Assembly (NCBI GenBank): GCA_963576475.1
Contig: OY754969.1
Span: 23,985,286-24,049,285 of the forward strand
Source: Molanna angustata
Lineage: Eukaryota; Arthropoda; Insecta; Trichoptera; Molannidae
Direction: 5' to 3'
Length of the DNA: 64,000 nt
The notes under the pieces were generated by a model. It saw only the letters and a program-made list of their open reading frames with translations. It searched no databases and was not told the DNA's origin. Shown here piece after piece: positions 35,093 to 45,013 of this stretch. How positions within the stretch are numbered: the stretch's first letter is position 1; every line of letters begins with the position of its first letter. Position numbers and translations under genes: made by a program.

Positions 35093-35262
35093 TGATATTT
35101 TTTGACAATTTTTCTATCACAAAAGACACAAATTTGGAATAAATAATTTTATGAGAAACGGGAAATTATGCATTTATGGGCCTTACGACCTTTCATCGAC
35201 TGGCTTATGAGAACACTTTATGCGCTTGCGCAATGTTTACCAATTTTAATTTTTAATCAATC
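35093..35262. mobile_element. repeat C copy 4, diverged fragment
   Basis: Begins ATTTTTTGACAATTTTTCTA, then AATTATGCATTTATGGGCCT, TACGACCTTTCATCGACTGG and GCGCTTGCGCAATGTTTACC. Only the left half of the family is present. Confidence 0.7.
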
Positions 35263-35479
35263 CAAATAAAAAATGAATAGTAAAGTAATTAATACGCCTT
35301 CATATGGTGAAAAGCTTTTATGTAGCATTAAAATCGACGAAGAAAAACCAAGATCACATTTCAAAGAACATAATTCATACCGTGAGTCTCCAAAAGAAGT
35401 AACTTGATATTGGATGCATGTTATATTTGACATAATATGTAGTACAGGTTAGTGTCACAGGAAACGATCTGCATATAAA

Positions 35480-35792
35480 TAAAGTAGATTTGTATCATAA
35501 GCTCGACAGTTCTGGGGGAGCCTTGGCTTAATCCAGGAGTCTCCTCCATTCCGTCTATTCGTTGCCTTCGTTCTCCAGTTTCTAATATGTATTGTGCATC
35601 AACACTGTCATCCGTCCATCGAGTTCTTGGTATTCCTGATCTCCTTGTGTTTTTCCTAACCAGTTTTGACCTTAGCTGCTTTTGTAGAGCGTAGAAGCAT
35701 CTGTTAGCAGCCATAATTCTTCTTCTAACTTCTTCTCGTGTGTCATTGTCGCTGGTCACTGTGGAGCCGAGGTATGTGAACTCCTTTATCAC
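35480..35792 (-). pseudogene. RTE-like LINE, internally deleted C-terminal fragment
   Basis: The minus strand reads FTYLGSTVTSDNDTREEVRR, then RIMAANRCFYALQKQLRSKL, directly followed by GIPRTRWTDDSVDAQYILET and GERRQRIDGMEETPGLSQGS before PRTVEL. In the parent protein the LRSK region and the PRTRW.DD region are separated by well over 100 residues, so this is a deletion that kept the frame open. Catalytic RT is absent. Confidence 0.8.
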
Positions 35793-36279
35793 TTTAAAAT
35801 TGTTGTTTCCGGCTGTAAATATCTAGGAAGCTGAGTTATGAGCTTTAGACATGTTTGTGGACGGCTGTTTTCATTGCAATCTTGAGTTAAAACAACCTGT
35901 CGTCGAATTAGGCCTAACACAGAGTAAGTCAACATCGGAAACTTTGCAGTAGAGCATAAAACTTATAATAAAACGTTTTTATGTAATAAAATTAATAAAT
36001 TATAATATTTATTTTAAAAAATAAATAAAAACATAAAGAGACGATATTATTTTTATCACTATTAATGTAAGTTCATATATTGATTTACTTTATTATCCAA
36101 GTACCTATTTTATATTTTTATTGTTTCTTTCATAATCTGATTTTGGTCTGAGAACTTTAAGAAAATGTTATTTGAAAAACTTTTTTTTAAATTGTCAATG
36201 AACTTTTAATTTTTGGTGAATAATATACAACTTAGAAAAAAATTAAACTAACTATTTTTATAAAAGTATTTAATAAAAG

Positions 36280-36283
<4 letters not shown>

Positions 36284-36346
<63 letters not shown>
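36284..36346. repeat. 63-bp pure A tract
   Basis: An uninterrupted run of 63 A residues. It may be the poly(A) tail of a plus-strand retroposed copy, but no flanking duplication or recognisable source transcript is seen. Expansion or assembly effects are possible. Confidence 0.95.
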
Positions 36347-36348
<2 letters not shown>

Positions 36349-36662
36349 ATAACTTTAAGTATTAATAACTCTTTTTCTATTATTTTCTTTCGAAAATAGG
36401 TTTGCAAGTTTTATTAAAATATACGAATATCTCGGAAAATATTTGTGAATTTATACATTCGCTGCGTTTAATTTATGTATAACTTCAGGGAGTATTACTT
36501 TATGAAATTTATTTATATTTATTCGACATTCAGATAATTAAAGCAAGATACGGGTATTCAGCTAGTTTATAATAAATCAAAGTTATCGATAGATCGTCGA
36601 AAAAAATCCTATAATTAAATTTCCTCAAAGAAAAATCACAGGATTTATCCGTTAAAAAATCT

Positions 36663-36890
36663 TACCGGTCCATTGACAGCACTATGAAACGATGTCACGG
36701 CGCGATGTGCTACCCACATAAGGCCTCAAGTTGAATAATTGTCTGATGAAGCTGACTTGGTTTGATTTATCCAGGATCAAATGGGTTATCAGTCCACGTC
36801 GTCCACGAACGGCGTGTGAAGACCAAGGCAGGTTGAGGTTAGCCGTGTGACAGGAGTCATGCATCACCACGTACTGCTGACATCATTCAC
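36663..36890 (-). other. G+C-richer block, unidentified
   Basis: This is clearly less A+T-rich than the surroundings. The minus strand is open for 62 codons (36870-36682) with HTANLNLPWSSHAVRGRRGL and a following LILDKSNQVSFIRQLFNLRP. I do not recognise the protein. It may be a remnant of a LINE or a captured gene fragment. Confidence 0.35.
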
Positions 36891-37375
36891 CATACTACTC
36901 TCTCTATACTACCTAACAACCAACATTTTATACCTATCCACAATAGACTATGTCGTATATTATAGTTATAGCTATAACATACTAAATGTCCATTGTCCTT
37001 CGTATACTATAGACTGACTATGAGGCGCAAATACTTTTTACCAAAGATATTTCATGTGAATTTACACGTACATTTCACCCGAAAGAAGAAGTCCTCTCTC
37101 TATACTAGGTGTTAAAAATAACACATTAAGATTCTATCAATCTTCTTGAGACTTAACGCCGTGGAGGGGGGCGGTTTGCATATATACCTACTAACCAAAC
37201 AAAAAGACACGAATTTGCGATCTGAGCACCCACGTGGCTATACCCACGTGGCTATTTTTCATTTCTAATGCCATCATTATTATATTTTCCTTGCAGATTT
37301 TCATTACACACAGTACGGCTATTGTCCATATAATTTAATAAATACTCAATCGCGTCTATTTCGCATACGGTTTTA

Positions 37376-37830
37376 TTTTATTTTTATGCACTTCTTCCTT
37401 CAGGTGTTTGGCTCAGCAGGGTGAAAGGTCTCTTTGTTTTTGAGCTCGCTGTGGCTCACTCTACCATTTCTCTTTCATTGTTAAAAACCTTTAAATATTG
37501 AATTTAGTGTGTGCATTATGTATATACGAAAATGTGTAGATATGTATGAATGTATATGTATGTGGGTATATATGTATGTCTATCTAAATGTGTGTGCTTA
37601 TGTATGTATGTATGTATTCATTATTTAAAGAATGTTTATAAATTTATTTCCTCTCCTTCCGTTTCCTTCCCTTGAGATGTGCTTACTTATTAGGTATATA
37701 ATTATTATAAGGCAACAAGTGATTGATGTACTACATTATTTTACTTAAGGTTATGTAATCTAGTTACTATATATAAAGTTAGTAGTTGTACCTGTTTATT
37801 GTCAAATAAATAAAATAAAATAAAAAAAAA
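37376..37830 (+). mobile_element. probable LINE 3' end with A-rich tail
   Basis: A segment with TTTGAGCTCGCTGTGGCTCA, a TATG/TATGTATG-rich region (37510-37620), then TTATTGTCAAATAAATAAAA followed by TAAAATAAAAAAAA. The TGTTTATTGTCAAATAAATA junction and A-rich tail resemble a LINE 3' end. No coding remnant was verified. Confidence 0.4.
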
Positions 37831-38844
37831 TACATACGATAAAGGTAAACTGTTTTACAATACTTACTAGGCATCTTAATAAATAAATTTAAAATATTTA
37901 TAAAATAATACCATGTAATTTAGAACATCAATTATATATAGTTATGTATAAATAATACCATGTAATAAATATATTCAATCTAGATCGCGTTCAAACTAAA
38001 AAGTTTATTTATAAATGAGTTTTTAATGAGGACCATTACTTTTTATGAAACTTCGAAATTTTCGTTCAATATATTATTCATCTTTAGTTTATTGAAATAA
38101 CTTCATTTTGCCGTAATATTTTATTGAATATCTCAAATCGCTATAACAATAAATCAACAACATTATATCAGTTTATCCAGTTCCGGAGTTTTATGCTTTG
38201 GAAATTGAAATATAAGTTCGTAGTTTTATGATGCACTGAACGTCCATTCACAATTCATAAGTCTTGGCTGAAATCAAATTTGTTTTACGTTCGTCCTAAA
38301 ATTATTCATGGGTGGAATTGGTTGACGTTGGTTTATGACATTTTTGCAGTTCAAAAAAGTGAAAAAACAAAAAAACAACCATAAAAATACACCGGTGCAA
38401 TTTACAACATTGTCCCGACAATAATTTTTATGCGAGTCATTTAAAACTTTTTATAGCCAGCGAATGCATTCAACCTAAACATCGTACAGGCACAAGGCAC
38501 ACTTAGATGTGCTCGGAAAAATAAAATTCCATGGTGAGAAGTTATTAGGTATTCTTTTCTATTCTCTGTTTTAATCAAAGGTTCCACTAGAATTTTTAGT
38601 TTGTAAAATTAACAAGCTTTTCTAAGCAATATGAAATTAATATCATGAAAGGGTGGCAGATTTTATATACATTTTAAAATACAGGACAAACATATTACCG
38701 TTACATTTCTCAAATATAACCACTTACTGCAATTATTTTTTTATTACAACTTTGTAGTATTTGAAATAAGACCAGACAATTCTTTTAATGAGTATTATCA
38801 TCTATATTATTAAAACTAACCGAATAACGTTTGGTGCGTAATAG

Positions 38845-39020
38845 CTCAAATAGTTGGGACACAAATACAAGTATAATAAGGATCCAAATAGTTGGGGCAT
38901 AAATACTATAATAAGAAGGATCCCTAAAGTCGGGACATAAATGCAAGAATGGACCCACATAGTTGGGACATTTATCTATATCTCTATAGCCCGTGAGGAC
39001 CTAAATAGTTAGGATATTTC
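38845..39020. repeat. degenerate tandem repeat around AATAGTTGGGACA
   Basis: Five imperfect units built on ATAGTTGGGACATAAATA (38849, 38888, 38930, 38958, 39005) with 30-45 bp spacing and variable GGATCC/GGACCC joints. Confidence 0.7.
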
Positions 39021-39024
39021 TAAT

Positions 39025-39885
39025 ATTGGTAATAAGTATCTATTATCATACATACAAACCTAGTCAATATTTGCTGTACACTGTACTACATATCCGTGCT
39101 GATCGTTTATGAAACATCTCGAAAAATTAGTCATCGTAAGTATAGTACCTACCTTGTGTAATGGTACACGAATATTCAATTATAATAATATTGTGGGTAT
39201 GAATGAATAAATCAAGATGATTATGCAAGAATGGAACATCGGGAAAGTAATAAAACAGATCTATGTGAGATATCTTCTGCGGTCATACAAGTTAGACCGA
39301 GAGAGCCCAAGGAAGTAAAATTAATCTTGTTAATTGCCGGTAGTTTGCGGAAACTCGCACAGAATAATATACAAGTATATACTCATTTTGCTTGGCGGTT
39401 GCTACTGTTCCGTCTTGTCCCGTCCCTAAGAAGGTCAGTGTGAATGGCCATAACTTCGGTGACAAAGTCCGAAACTTTGAACAAGATCGACGGCAAATTT
39501 GATGGGTGAATCTTCCGTGGCTATTTAAAGGACGTAAAATGATTCGACTAAGTGCCCGGCCAATGCGGTGTCAAAATTTTACTTAAACCGCTATTTGTCA
39601 AAGAATATTAGCCAGTTTCAAGACGCAAATCTCAAATCTCAAAATCTTGTCACAAATTTGTTTCGTTTCAAGTTATTTGAACCTTTGATAGTACCTCCTT
39701 TGTATTAAATATATAAATAAATACCTTCTAATCATATTTATCGAACACTGATAGTATTATTTCCATTCGACAATTTCTTGTAACCAACCAGCTACAAAGT
39801 AAATTACGAGTACTTAACAGTTAAGAATTTTAAACATGTGCATTTATTTAAATGATATTAACGAAACTTAAAACAAATAACGCAT
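39025..39885. other. spacer, no supported gene
   Basis: A 70-codon plus frame at 39231-39443 shows no motif. The remainder is non-repetitive by eye. Confidence 0.4.
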
Positions 39886-39889
39886 ACAT

Positions 39890-40100
39890 GCCGACAGCAG
39901 TGACACAGTGGGTAAGTCATTTAGCTTCTGCGGGCTTTCTGGGTTCGATCCCCAGCAGAGGAGAAATGTATTAAAATTAATTTCTCACGCAAATATTGCT
40001 TCTATGGGCTGGAAACATTGGTTAGTTGTAAGAAATAGCCATACGGCAATAAACTCCCCACTTGCGCAGGGTGCAAGGAAGTATTTATTATTATTATCAT
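39890..40100 (+). mobile_element. SINE-A copy, essentially complete
   Basis: Head with GTGACACAGTGGGTAAGTCA (A-box-like) and GGGTTCGATCCCCAGC (B box), body TTAATTTCTCACGCAAATAT, GGGCTGGAAACATTGGTTAG, GCCATACGGCAATAAACTCC and CACTTGCGCAGGGTGCAAGG, tail TTATTATTATTATCAT. It gives the reference structure (about 210 bp) against which the copies at 10601, 12381 and 25894 can be judged. Confidence 0.9.
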
Positions 40101-40689
40101 ATATTTTAATACACATAGATAACACTATTACCTACAATGATCATAATAATACAAAACACACAAAAGAAGAAATAAAGGAAATAATTATTTTCAACGTATA
40201 ACATTATTTCGAAATAATTAGCATTAACTTTTTTATTACTAAAGAAGACTGATTATTTTTTTTTGCTAGCATGTATCTACTATTTAACTAAATATTAGCA
40301 AAAAATGTATTCCAGAAAATATATCTATCAAGCTAAAATCCTTTATATTTTTATGTAAAGGTAATTTACTAATTGCAGATTTTTTCCTAACTGTGCATAT
40401 CCCATATCAGCTGAGCAATTTTCTAAATGCACTTTCGTCTGCACTTTGTGTGTAAGCAACACCGCACCGGTCTGTATTGATAGGAAACCGCTATTAACTT
40501 TTATGAAGTTGTAAAATCCTTTTAGTGGTTCATGTAAAATTTAATGTACCAATATCGGATTAATATTTCAAATAATCCCGCCTTATAATACTTCACATAC
40601 ATAATACTGTTAATTCACGGAAAAAAACGACACTGCCATAGATTTAGTTATTTAGGCGTTGGTACCAAGAACATGTTGATATTGACTTC

Positions 40690-41402
40690 ACTATGTTTAT
40701 TTATTTATTTTATTAAAAGGGTACATCGACAGACATCCAGCTTACAATTTTCGTTAAAAGAAAATAATATTGGTTATTATTATGAATGCTGGACGTCCAA
40801 TAATGGATGCACACAAAATTACATGAGCTCTTATTCAATCACACACGTAAGTTAAATAAAAAAAGAAAAAGAAAAAAATAGTTACATAATTTAAGAAAAA
40901 AAAATTTTTTTGAAGTTACATAAGTCGAAGTAAAAAATAGGTAGGTACATAAGAAGTTAAAAAAAATATAGAATTTAGAGAAAATACAATTTCAAACAGA
41001 TTACAATCAAATAGCGTATATAAATAGCACTGAGACCTTAAAACAACACGCGCGAGTTAACTTTTTTCTTAAAAGTAGAGAGCGAATCCGCAAACACGTC
41101 TAGATCAGGACACTCCATTGTCATATCGTTATACTGTTTACACATTCTTGGTATGGGACTTTAATACATAAAGCTGGTCCGAAGTATATTAATATGAAAG
41201 GTATTGGCGAATCCCAGCGATTTTCTAGGAATATTAAGTTGTATGCCTTGTATAAGTCTCGACATAATGGTACCATTAACAATTTTGTGAAGAACAGTAA
41301 GGTAGTGTGTCTGTCGTCTAGTCTCGAGTCTAGTTTTTTTATACTGATGTTTTGTAGAACATAAGTACAAAAAAATGGTTTCAGTGTTCAAATAACCCAC
41401 GA
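40690..41402 (-). pseudogene. LINE C-terminal fragment with 3' UTR and (TTTA) tail
   Basis: The minus strand reads KTRLETRRQTHYLTVLHKIV and NGTIMSRLIQGIQLNIPRKS, on to ILRTSFMY, a TAA stop, and then in the same frame SPIPRMCKQYNDMTMECPDL, DVFADSLSTFKKKVNSRVLF and a final stop near 41040. This is the C-terminal domain of a CR1/Jockey-like LINE (LE.RR...L..L.K..NG ... SP..R....YN ... D.F...L..F+). One nonsense mutation is visible. The 3' UTR runs to the TTTATTTATTTATTTTATT tract at about 40697. Confidence 0.85.
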
Positions 41403-41670
41403 TAAGGAATTTTAAAATGTTGGATGGTTATGAAGATAACAAGGGAGCAGTGGACAGGGGTATCGAAGAATTCGCATCACCATTATCTGAGACAATGGCG
41501 CAGGAAAAAACTCTACATCGTTGTTTTAAACACTGTAAACAAGGTGCAGATAGCACTGATGAACACCAAACTCCCTAGAAGAAACAGCATTTGAAGAAGA
41601 ATATATAGTGTTCTAGTGGTGGAGAAAGAGAGGCCTTTTTTCATCACACAAAGTCTATTAACTTTTCATT

Positions 41671-41926
41671 ATGCCATAGCGATCAGGATGAGTGATGATC
41701 GTACTCCCAACAAGGTTTTATACACTACACCAGATGGAAGAAGAAGCAGAGGCAGACCAAAAATGAGATGGCTGGACGATGTGGAGGCTGATGTACGAGC
41801 GCTGGGCCTTACCAACTGGAAGAGAGCCGCAGAGTGCAGGGAGGAATGGCGATGGATTCTAAAGGAGGCCAAGGCCCACAACGGGCTGTAGGGCAACGAT
41901 GATGATGATGATGCCATAGCGATCAG
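41671..41926 (+). mobile_element. RTE-like LINE 3' end with 16-bp target duplication
   Basis: A 5'-truncated insertion of 224 bp (41687-41910) between perfect 16-bp direct repeats ATGCCATAGCGATCAG (41671-41686 and 41911-41926). It encodes about 65 C-terminal residues (DGRRSRGRPKMRWLDDVEAD, then VRALGLTNWKRAAECREEWR, ending LKEAKAHNGL and TAG at 41889-41891) with no stop inside, and ends in a (GAT)n tail at 41897-41910. The intact duplication and open frame point to a fairly recent insertion. Confidence 0.9.
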
Positions 41927-42029
41927 CTATGACTTAAAATACATTTTATGTATATAACATAGTGTTTTATGTAATTTTGGGGATGATATAACTGACGATA
42001 ATTTTAAATAATATATTTTTTACCGCATA

Positions 42030-43674
42030 GCATAGAACAGGGGTGGCGAACCTAGGGCACGCGTGCCCGAGGTGGCACGTTTGATAATTTGGATGGCACG
42101 CGAAGGATTTCTAAGTTTTTTTTTTTTAATTTTTAAGTTTAAAATATTAAATTTTTATTAAATAATCCGTGAATTATTAATTAAAGAATTGATCAGAAAT
42201 AAAAATTAAAAAAATTAATTAATTTTTAAAAGAATTGATCAGTTTAGTATCATCAGCAACAACAACAAAAAGAATCGATATTTGCAATGCAGTTGTAAAA
42301 GCACTCACTGAAAGAGAAATAGATCTTTCCAAAGTTGTATCAGTAACGACAGAAGGTGAACGCTGTATGACTGGAGAGGAAAATGGTTTTATCAGTTTAT
42401 TTACTGAACGTATTGGACATTCCGTTCTGGGCTTTCATTGCATTATACACCAGCAAGTTTTATGCTCAAAGTTATGATTGTTGTAACAAAATTGGTCAGT
42501 ATAATATCTGCACGCGGATTAAACAAAAGGAAATTTTTAGAATTATTAAGTGAGGTTAACTCAGTATATAAAGGTTTACTTATGTACAGCAATGTGCGAT
42601 GGTTAAGTCGTGGAAAAGTTCCTCAAAGATTTGTCGAGTGTTTGGATGAAGTTAAGCTTTTTTTAATTAATGAGAATCTCATTTAAAAATATAACGAGTT
42701 ACTAGACGTCGAATGGCTTTCAAAATTAATGTTTTTTAATGATTTATGCTTACATTTAAATAAATTAAATATTAAACTGCAAGGTGTTAACAAAACAATT
42801 ATTGTTATGTTTGATTTAATCAAAGCATTTCAAGCAAAATTACAAATTTTCGATCGTGACGTTGTATCTAACACCTTCAAATATTTCCCAAATAAAGAAA
42901 AAAAAATACAGAAGAAAATCCAGATCAAATCAAATTAACAAAAGAATTTTCTGTAGTTATTCAATCAATAATTAACGAGTTTTCTTTAAGATTAAAACAA
43001 TTCAAGACGTTTGAAAAGACACACTATTAGCAGATGATTTCAATTTGGAGATTTTCGAATGGTTAAATCTAGAAGACATTGAAATGCAATTTATCGAATT
43101 CCAATCGAGTTCGATATGGAAACAAAAATTTGTTGATTTGAGAAATGATTTGGAAATAATTGAAAGTGATCAATTAACGAACATAATTAATAAAAATGCA
43201 GAAGAAGAAATGATGAGAACTTGGAACGCCATACCAGAAGTCTTTTGCGATAAAAAAACTAGCGAGAGCAATATTATCAATTTTCTCATCTACATATGGT
43301 TGTGAGTAATTATTTTCAGAAACGAATTTCATAAAATGTAATATATGTACAAGGAATAGAATGACTGATGAATCCAATTGGTCGTGTGTATTACTAAAAG
43401 TGACGAAATATGAACCAGATATTAAGAAATTGTCATCGAATGTACAACAGAATCTCATTGATAAATGTGTACTTTTAGTGATTACGATTTTATTTTTAAG
43501 AAAATCTATTGTAATTTTAAAAATTGTTAGTAAAATTCAGACAAAAAAACTCATTTTTTGTTTTTTCTATTTTGTTTATTTTTTTACTGCTTAGGCACGC
43601 CAGACAATCGAGAAATAATATTTGAGGATTTTTGGCACGCGGACCCAAAAAGGTTCGCTACCCCTGGCATAGAG
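42030..43674 (+). mobile_element. hAT transposon, degraded, with TIR and 8-bp TSD
   Basis: The element at 42038-43666 (1,629 bp) starts CAGGGGTGGCGAACCTAGGG and ends GGTTCGCTACCCCTG, giving TIRs of about 15 bp with one mismatch. Flanking 8-mers GCATAGAA (42030-42037) and GCATAGAG (43667-43674) match at 7 of 8, the duplication size of the hAT superfamily. Sub-terminal GGCACGCG motifs repeat at both ends. The coding remnant starts only about 200 bp from the left end, so the N-terminal part, including any BED zinc finger, has been deleted. Confidence 0.92.
42235..43460 (+). pseudogene. hAT transposase remnant
   Basis: Consecutive blocks in at least four frames. KVVSVTTEGERCMTGEENGF then LGFHCIIHQQVLCSK (42235-42477), SNVRWLSRGKVPQRFVECLD (42480-42686), EWLSKLMFFNDLCLHLNKLN and GVNKTIIVMFDLIKAFQAKL (42700-42938), and EIFEWLNLEDIEMQF to NAIPEVFCDKK (43045-43302). 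A C-terminal piece NRMTDESNWSCVLLKVTKYE (43350-43400) follows. The CIIHQ..LC.K and VRWLSRG motifs belong to the ZBED/GTF2IRD2-like group of hAT transposases. Multiple frameshifts and stops make it non-functional. Confidence 0.88.
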
Positions 43675-44090
43675 TATAGAATATTTACTTCTAATGAATC
43701 TGTGTAGATTCTGCAAGCTACATATAAATATTATCTTTACATATAAGTAAGTATAGGATGCCACATTACTTTTCTTTGATAAATTAAGTGAGATTTTTAG
43801 CAAAGACTTCGTTTTATTCGGTGTACGACAGTAAAGAGGCTAGAGAAGGTAATTGAATCTGTCTTCGTGGTCTTCGTATCGATCAATATACCAAAATAAA
43901 ATGTATTCAGGATTCTAGTTATTTAATAATCTAGTTTTGTTTTATTATATGCATATAACAAAACATTCCTAATTTATTATACGTGTTATAGCATAGTTTA
44001 AATTATACCTACTGTAGGATAAAATTGATTTCTTTCTTTTGTGGCAAAGGGCAATGTACGATTACCACACATATAAAAAGCGTTAGACTC

Positions 44091-44280
44091 TAAGTGCCTT
44101 TTGACACGTCCCGGTAAGCGCCGGGCCGGCGCCGGGTAAGAGCCGGGTAATTGTATGGGCATGCATGCCGCTGCGTGTGAAAGCTACCATACGTGCCCAT
44201 ACACCTCGCTGCCAGTTACCCGGCGCTTACCCGTCGCCGCGCCGGCCCGGCCTTTACCGGGACGTGTGAAAAGGCAGTAA
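44091..44280. mobile_element. GC-rich MITE with TAA duplication
   Basis: A 184-bp element (44094-44277) flanked by TAA on both sides. The left arm GTGCCTTTTGACACGTCCCG and the right arm complement CTGCCTTTTCACACGTCCCG extend inward through GGTAA...CGGGCCGGCGC and GGGTAA.CGCCGGGTAA, an imperfect inverted repeat of about 65 bp per arm. G+C far exceeds the surroundings. The 3-bp TAA duplication fits PIF/Harbinger-type mobilisation. Non-coding. Confidence 0.85.
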
Positions 44281-44355
44281 TGTAGTAAAAAAATATTTTA
44301 CTATACAAGGATTAAATAAATTACCAATACTTAGTAATTATTCTTATATTTTATA

Positions 44356-44359
44356 GTTA
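44356..44359. repeat. target site duplication GTTA (left)
   Basis: GTTA directly before the 5' LTR is repeated directly after the 3' LTR at 52451-52454. A 4-bp duplication is typical for many Ty3/gypsy integrases. Confidence 0.85.
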
Positions 44360-44780
44360 TATGGCAAGACCTATCACATTTCGGAAAATCGGCGCGCGCA
44401 CAATCGGTGACGTCACGCCAGCTATAATAGATGCGACGGACCGTTTATCGGCATTCAAGTTCGTTCCTGCCTACCAGCTTCTCCCCTGACCGGAATTCGT
44501 TACGACCCAGCCACGTTCCTGTAGTCGTTTAAATTTATTGAGTTTTAATATTTATAATCTTCGCGTAATACCAGTATCATTGTGTTAATAACTTTGTGAA
44601 TAAATCCAGTAAGTTTTAATCTTTGAGTTCTTATTTATATGTCTATTTAAATACCCAATTCTATTGTCGGTTACAGTCGTGCATGGTTAAAGAACACGCA
44701 GAAGTATTTAGCCGATCAACTGGTTCGATCCCAGTAGTCGAGCTCCTCATAAAGACACCCTCTGCACGGCAATAGTAACA
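44360..44780 (+). repeat. 5' LTR (421 bp)
   Basis: Starts TATGGCAAGACCTATC and ends CGGCAATAGTAACA. It reads the same base for base as the copy at 52030-52450. Contains a TATA-like TTTATAATC (44551-44559), an AATAAA polyadenylation signal at 44599-44604 and a CRE-like TGACGTCA at 44407-44414. Starting with TA instead of the usual TG is unusual, but the boundary is fixed by the GTTA duplication. U3/R/U5 limits are inferred: R around 44560-44620, U5 to 44780. Confidence 0.92.
44599..44604 (+). promoter_or_regulatory. AATAAA polyadenylation signal in LTR
   Basis: AATAAA follows the TATA-like motif by about 45 bp inside the LTR. The equivalent copy at 52269-52274 would act in the 3' LTR. It places the R/U5 border shortly downstream. 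Confidence 0.6.
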
Positions 44781-45013
44781 TTGGTGACTCACGACGATTT
44801 TAATGTATTTTTGTTTGAATTTTTAGCATATTTTAGTAGAAAATTGTTTTGTTACATATTATTCCTCCAAATTACATATACATTTCTTTAAAGTCATTTA
44901 TAACATTGGTAAATAACATTGGTATGGTCATTAGTTATTTTTTTTCCTCATAGTAGTACGCTCTATTTTTTTCCGTTCGTTTTTATATACATCGCGGACA
45001 GTAGAATTGGGTA
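44650..45013 (+). promoter_or_regulatory. U5-leader complementary pair flanking the PBS
   Basis: TACCCAATTCTATTGTC in U5 (44652-44668) is complementary to GACAGTAGAATTGGGTA in the leader (44997-45013): 17 base pairs with one position that would be G-U in RNA. The pair encloses the primer-binding region. Retroviruses are known to form U5-leader stems around the PBS, so a similar fold is plausible here. Confidence 0.5.

Noticed and set aside
44360..44362. LTR starting with TGT at 52028
   Set aside because: The 5' side reads TAT there; the perfect GTTA duplication places the boundary two bases further in, so both LTRs are 421 bp.
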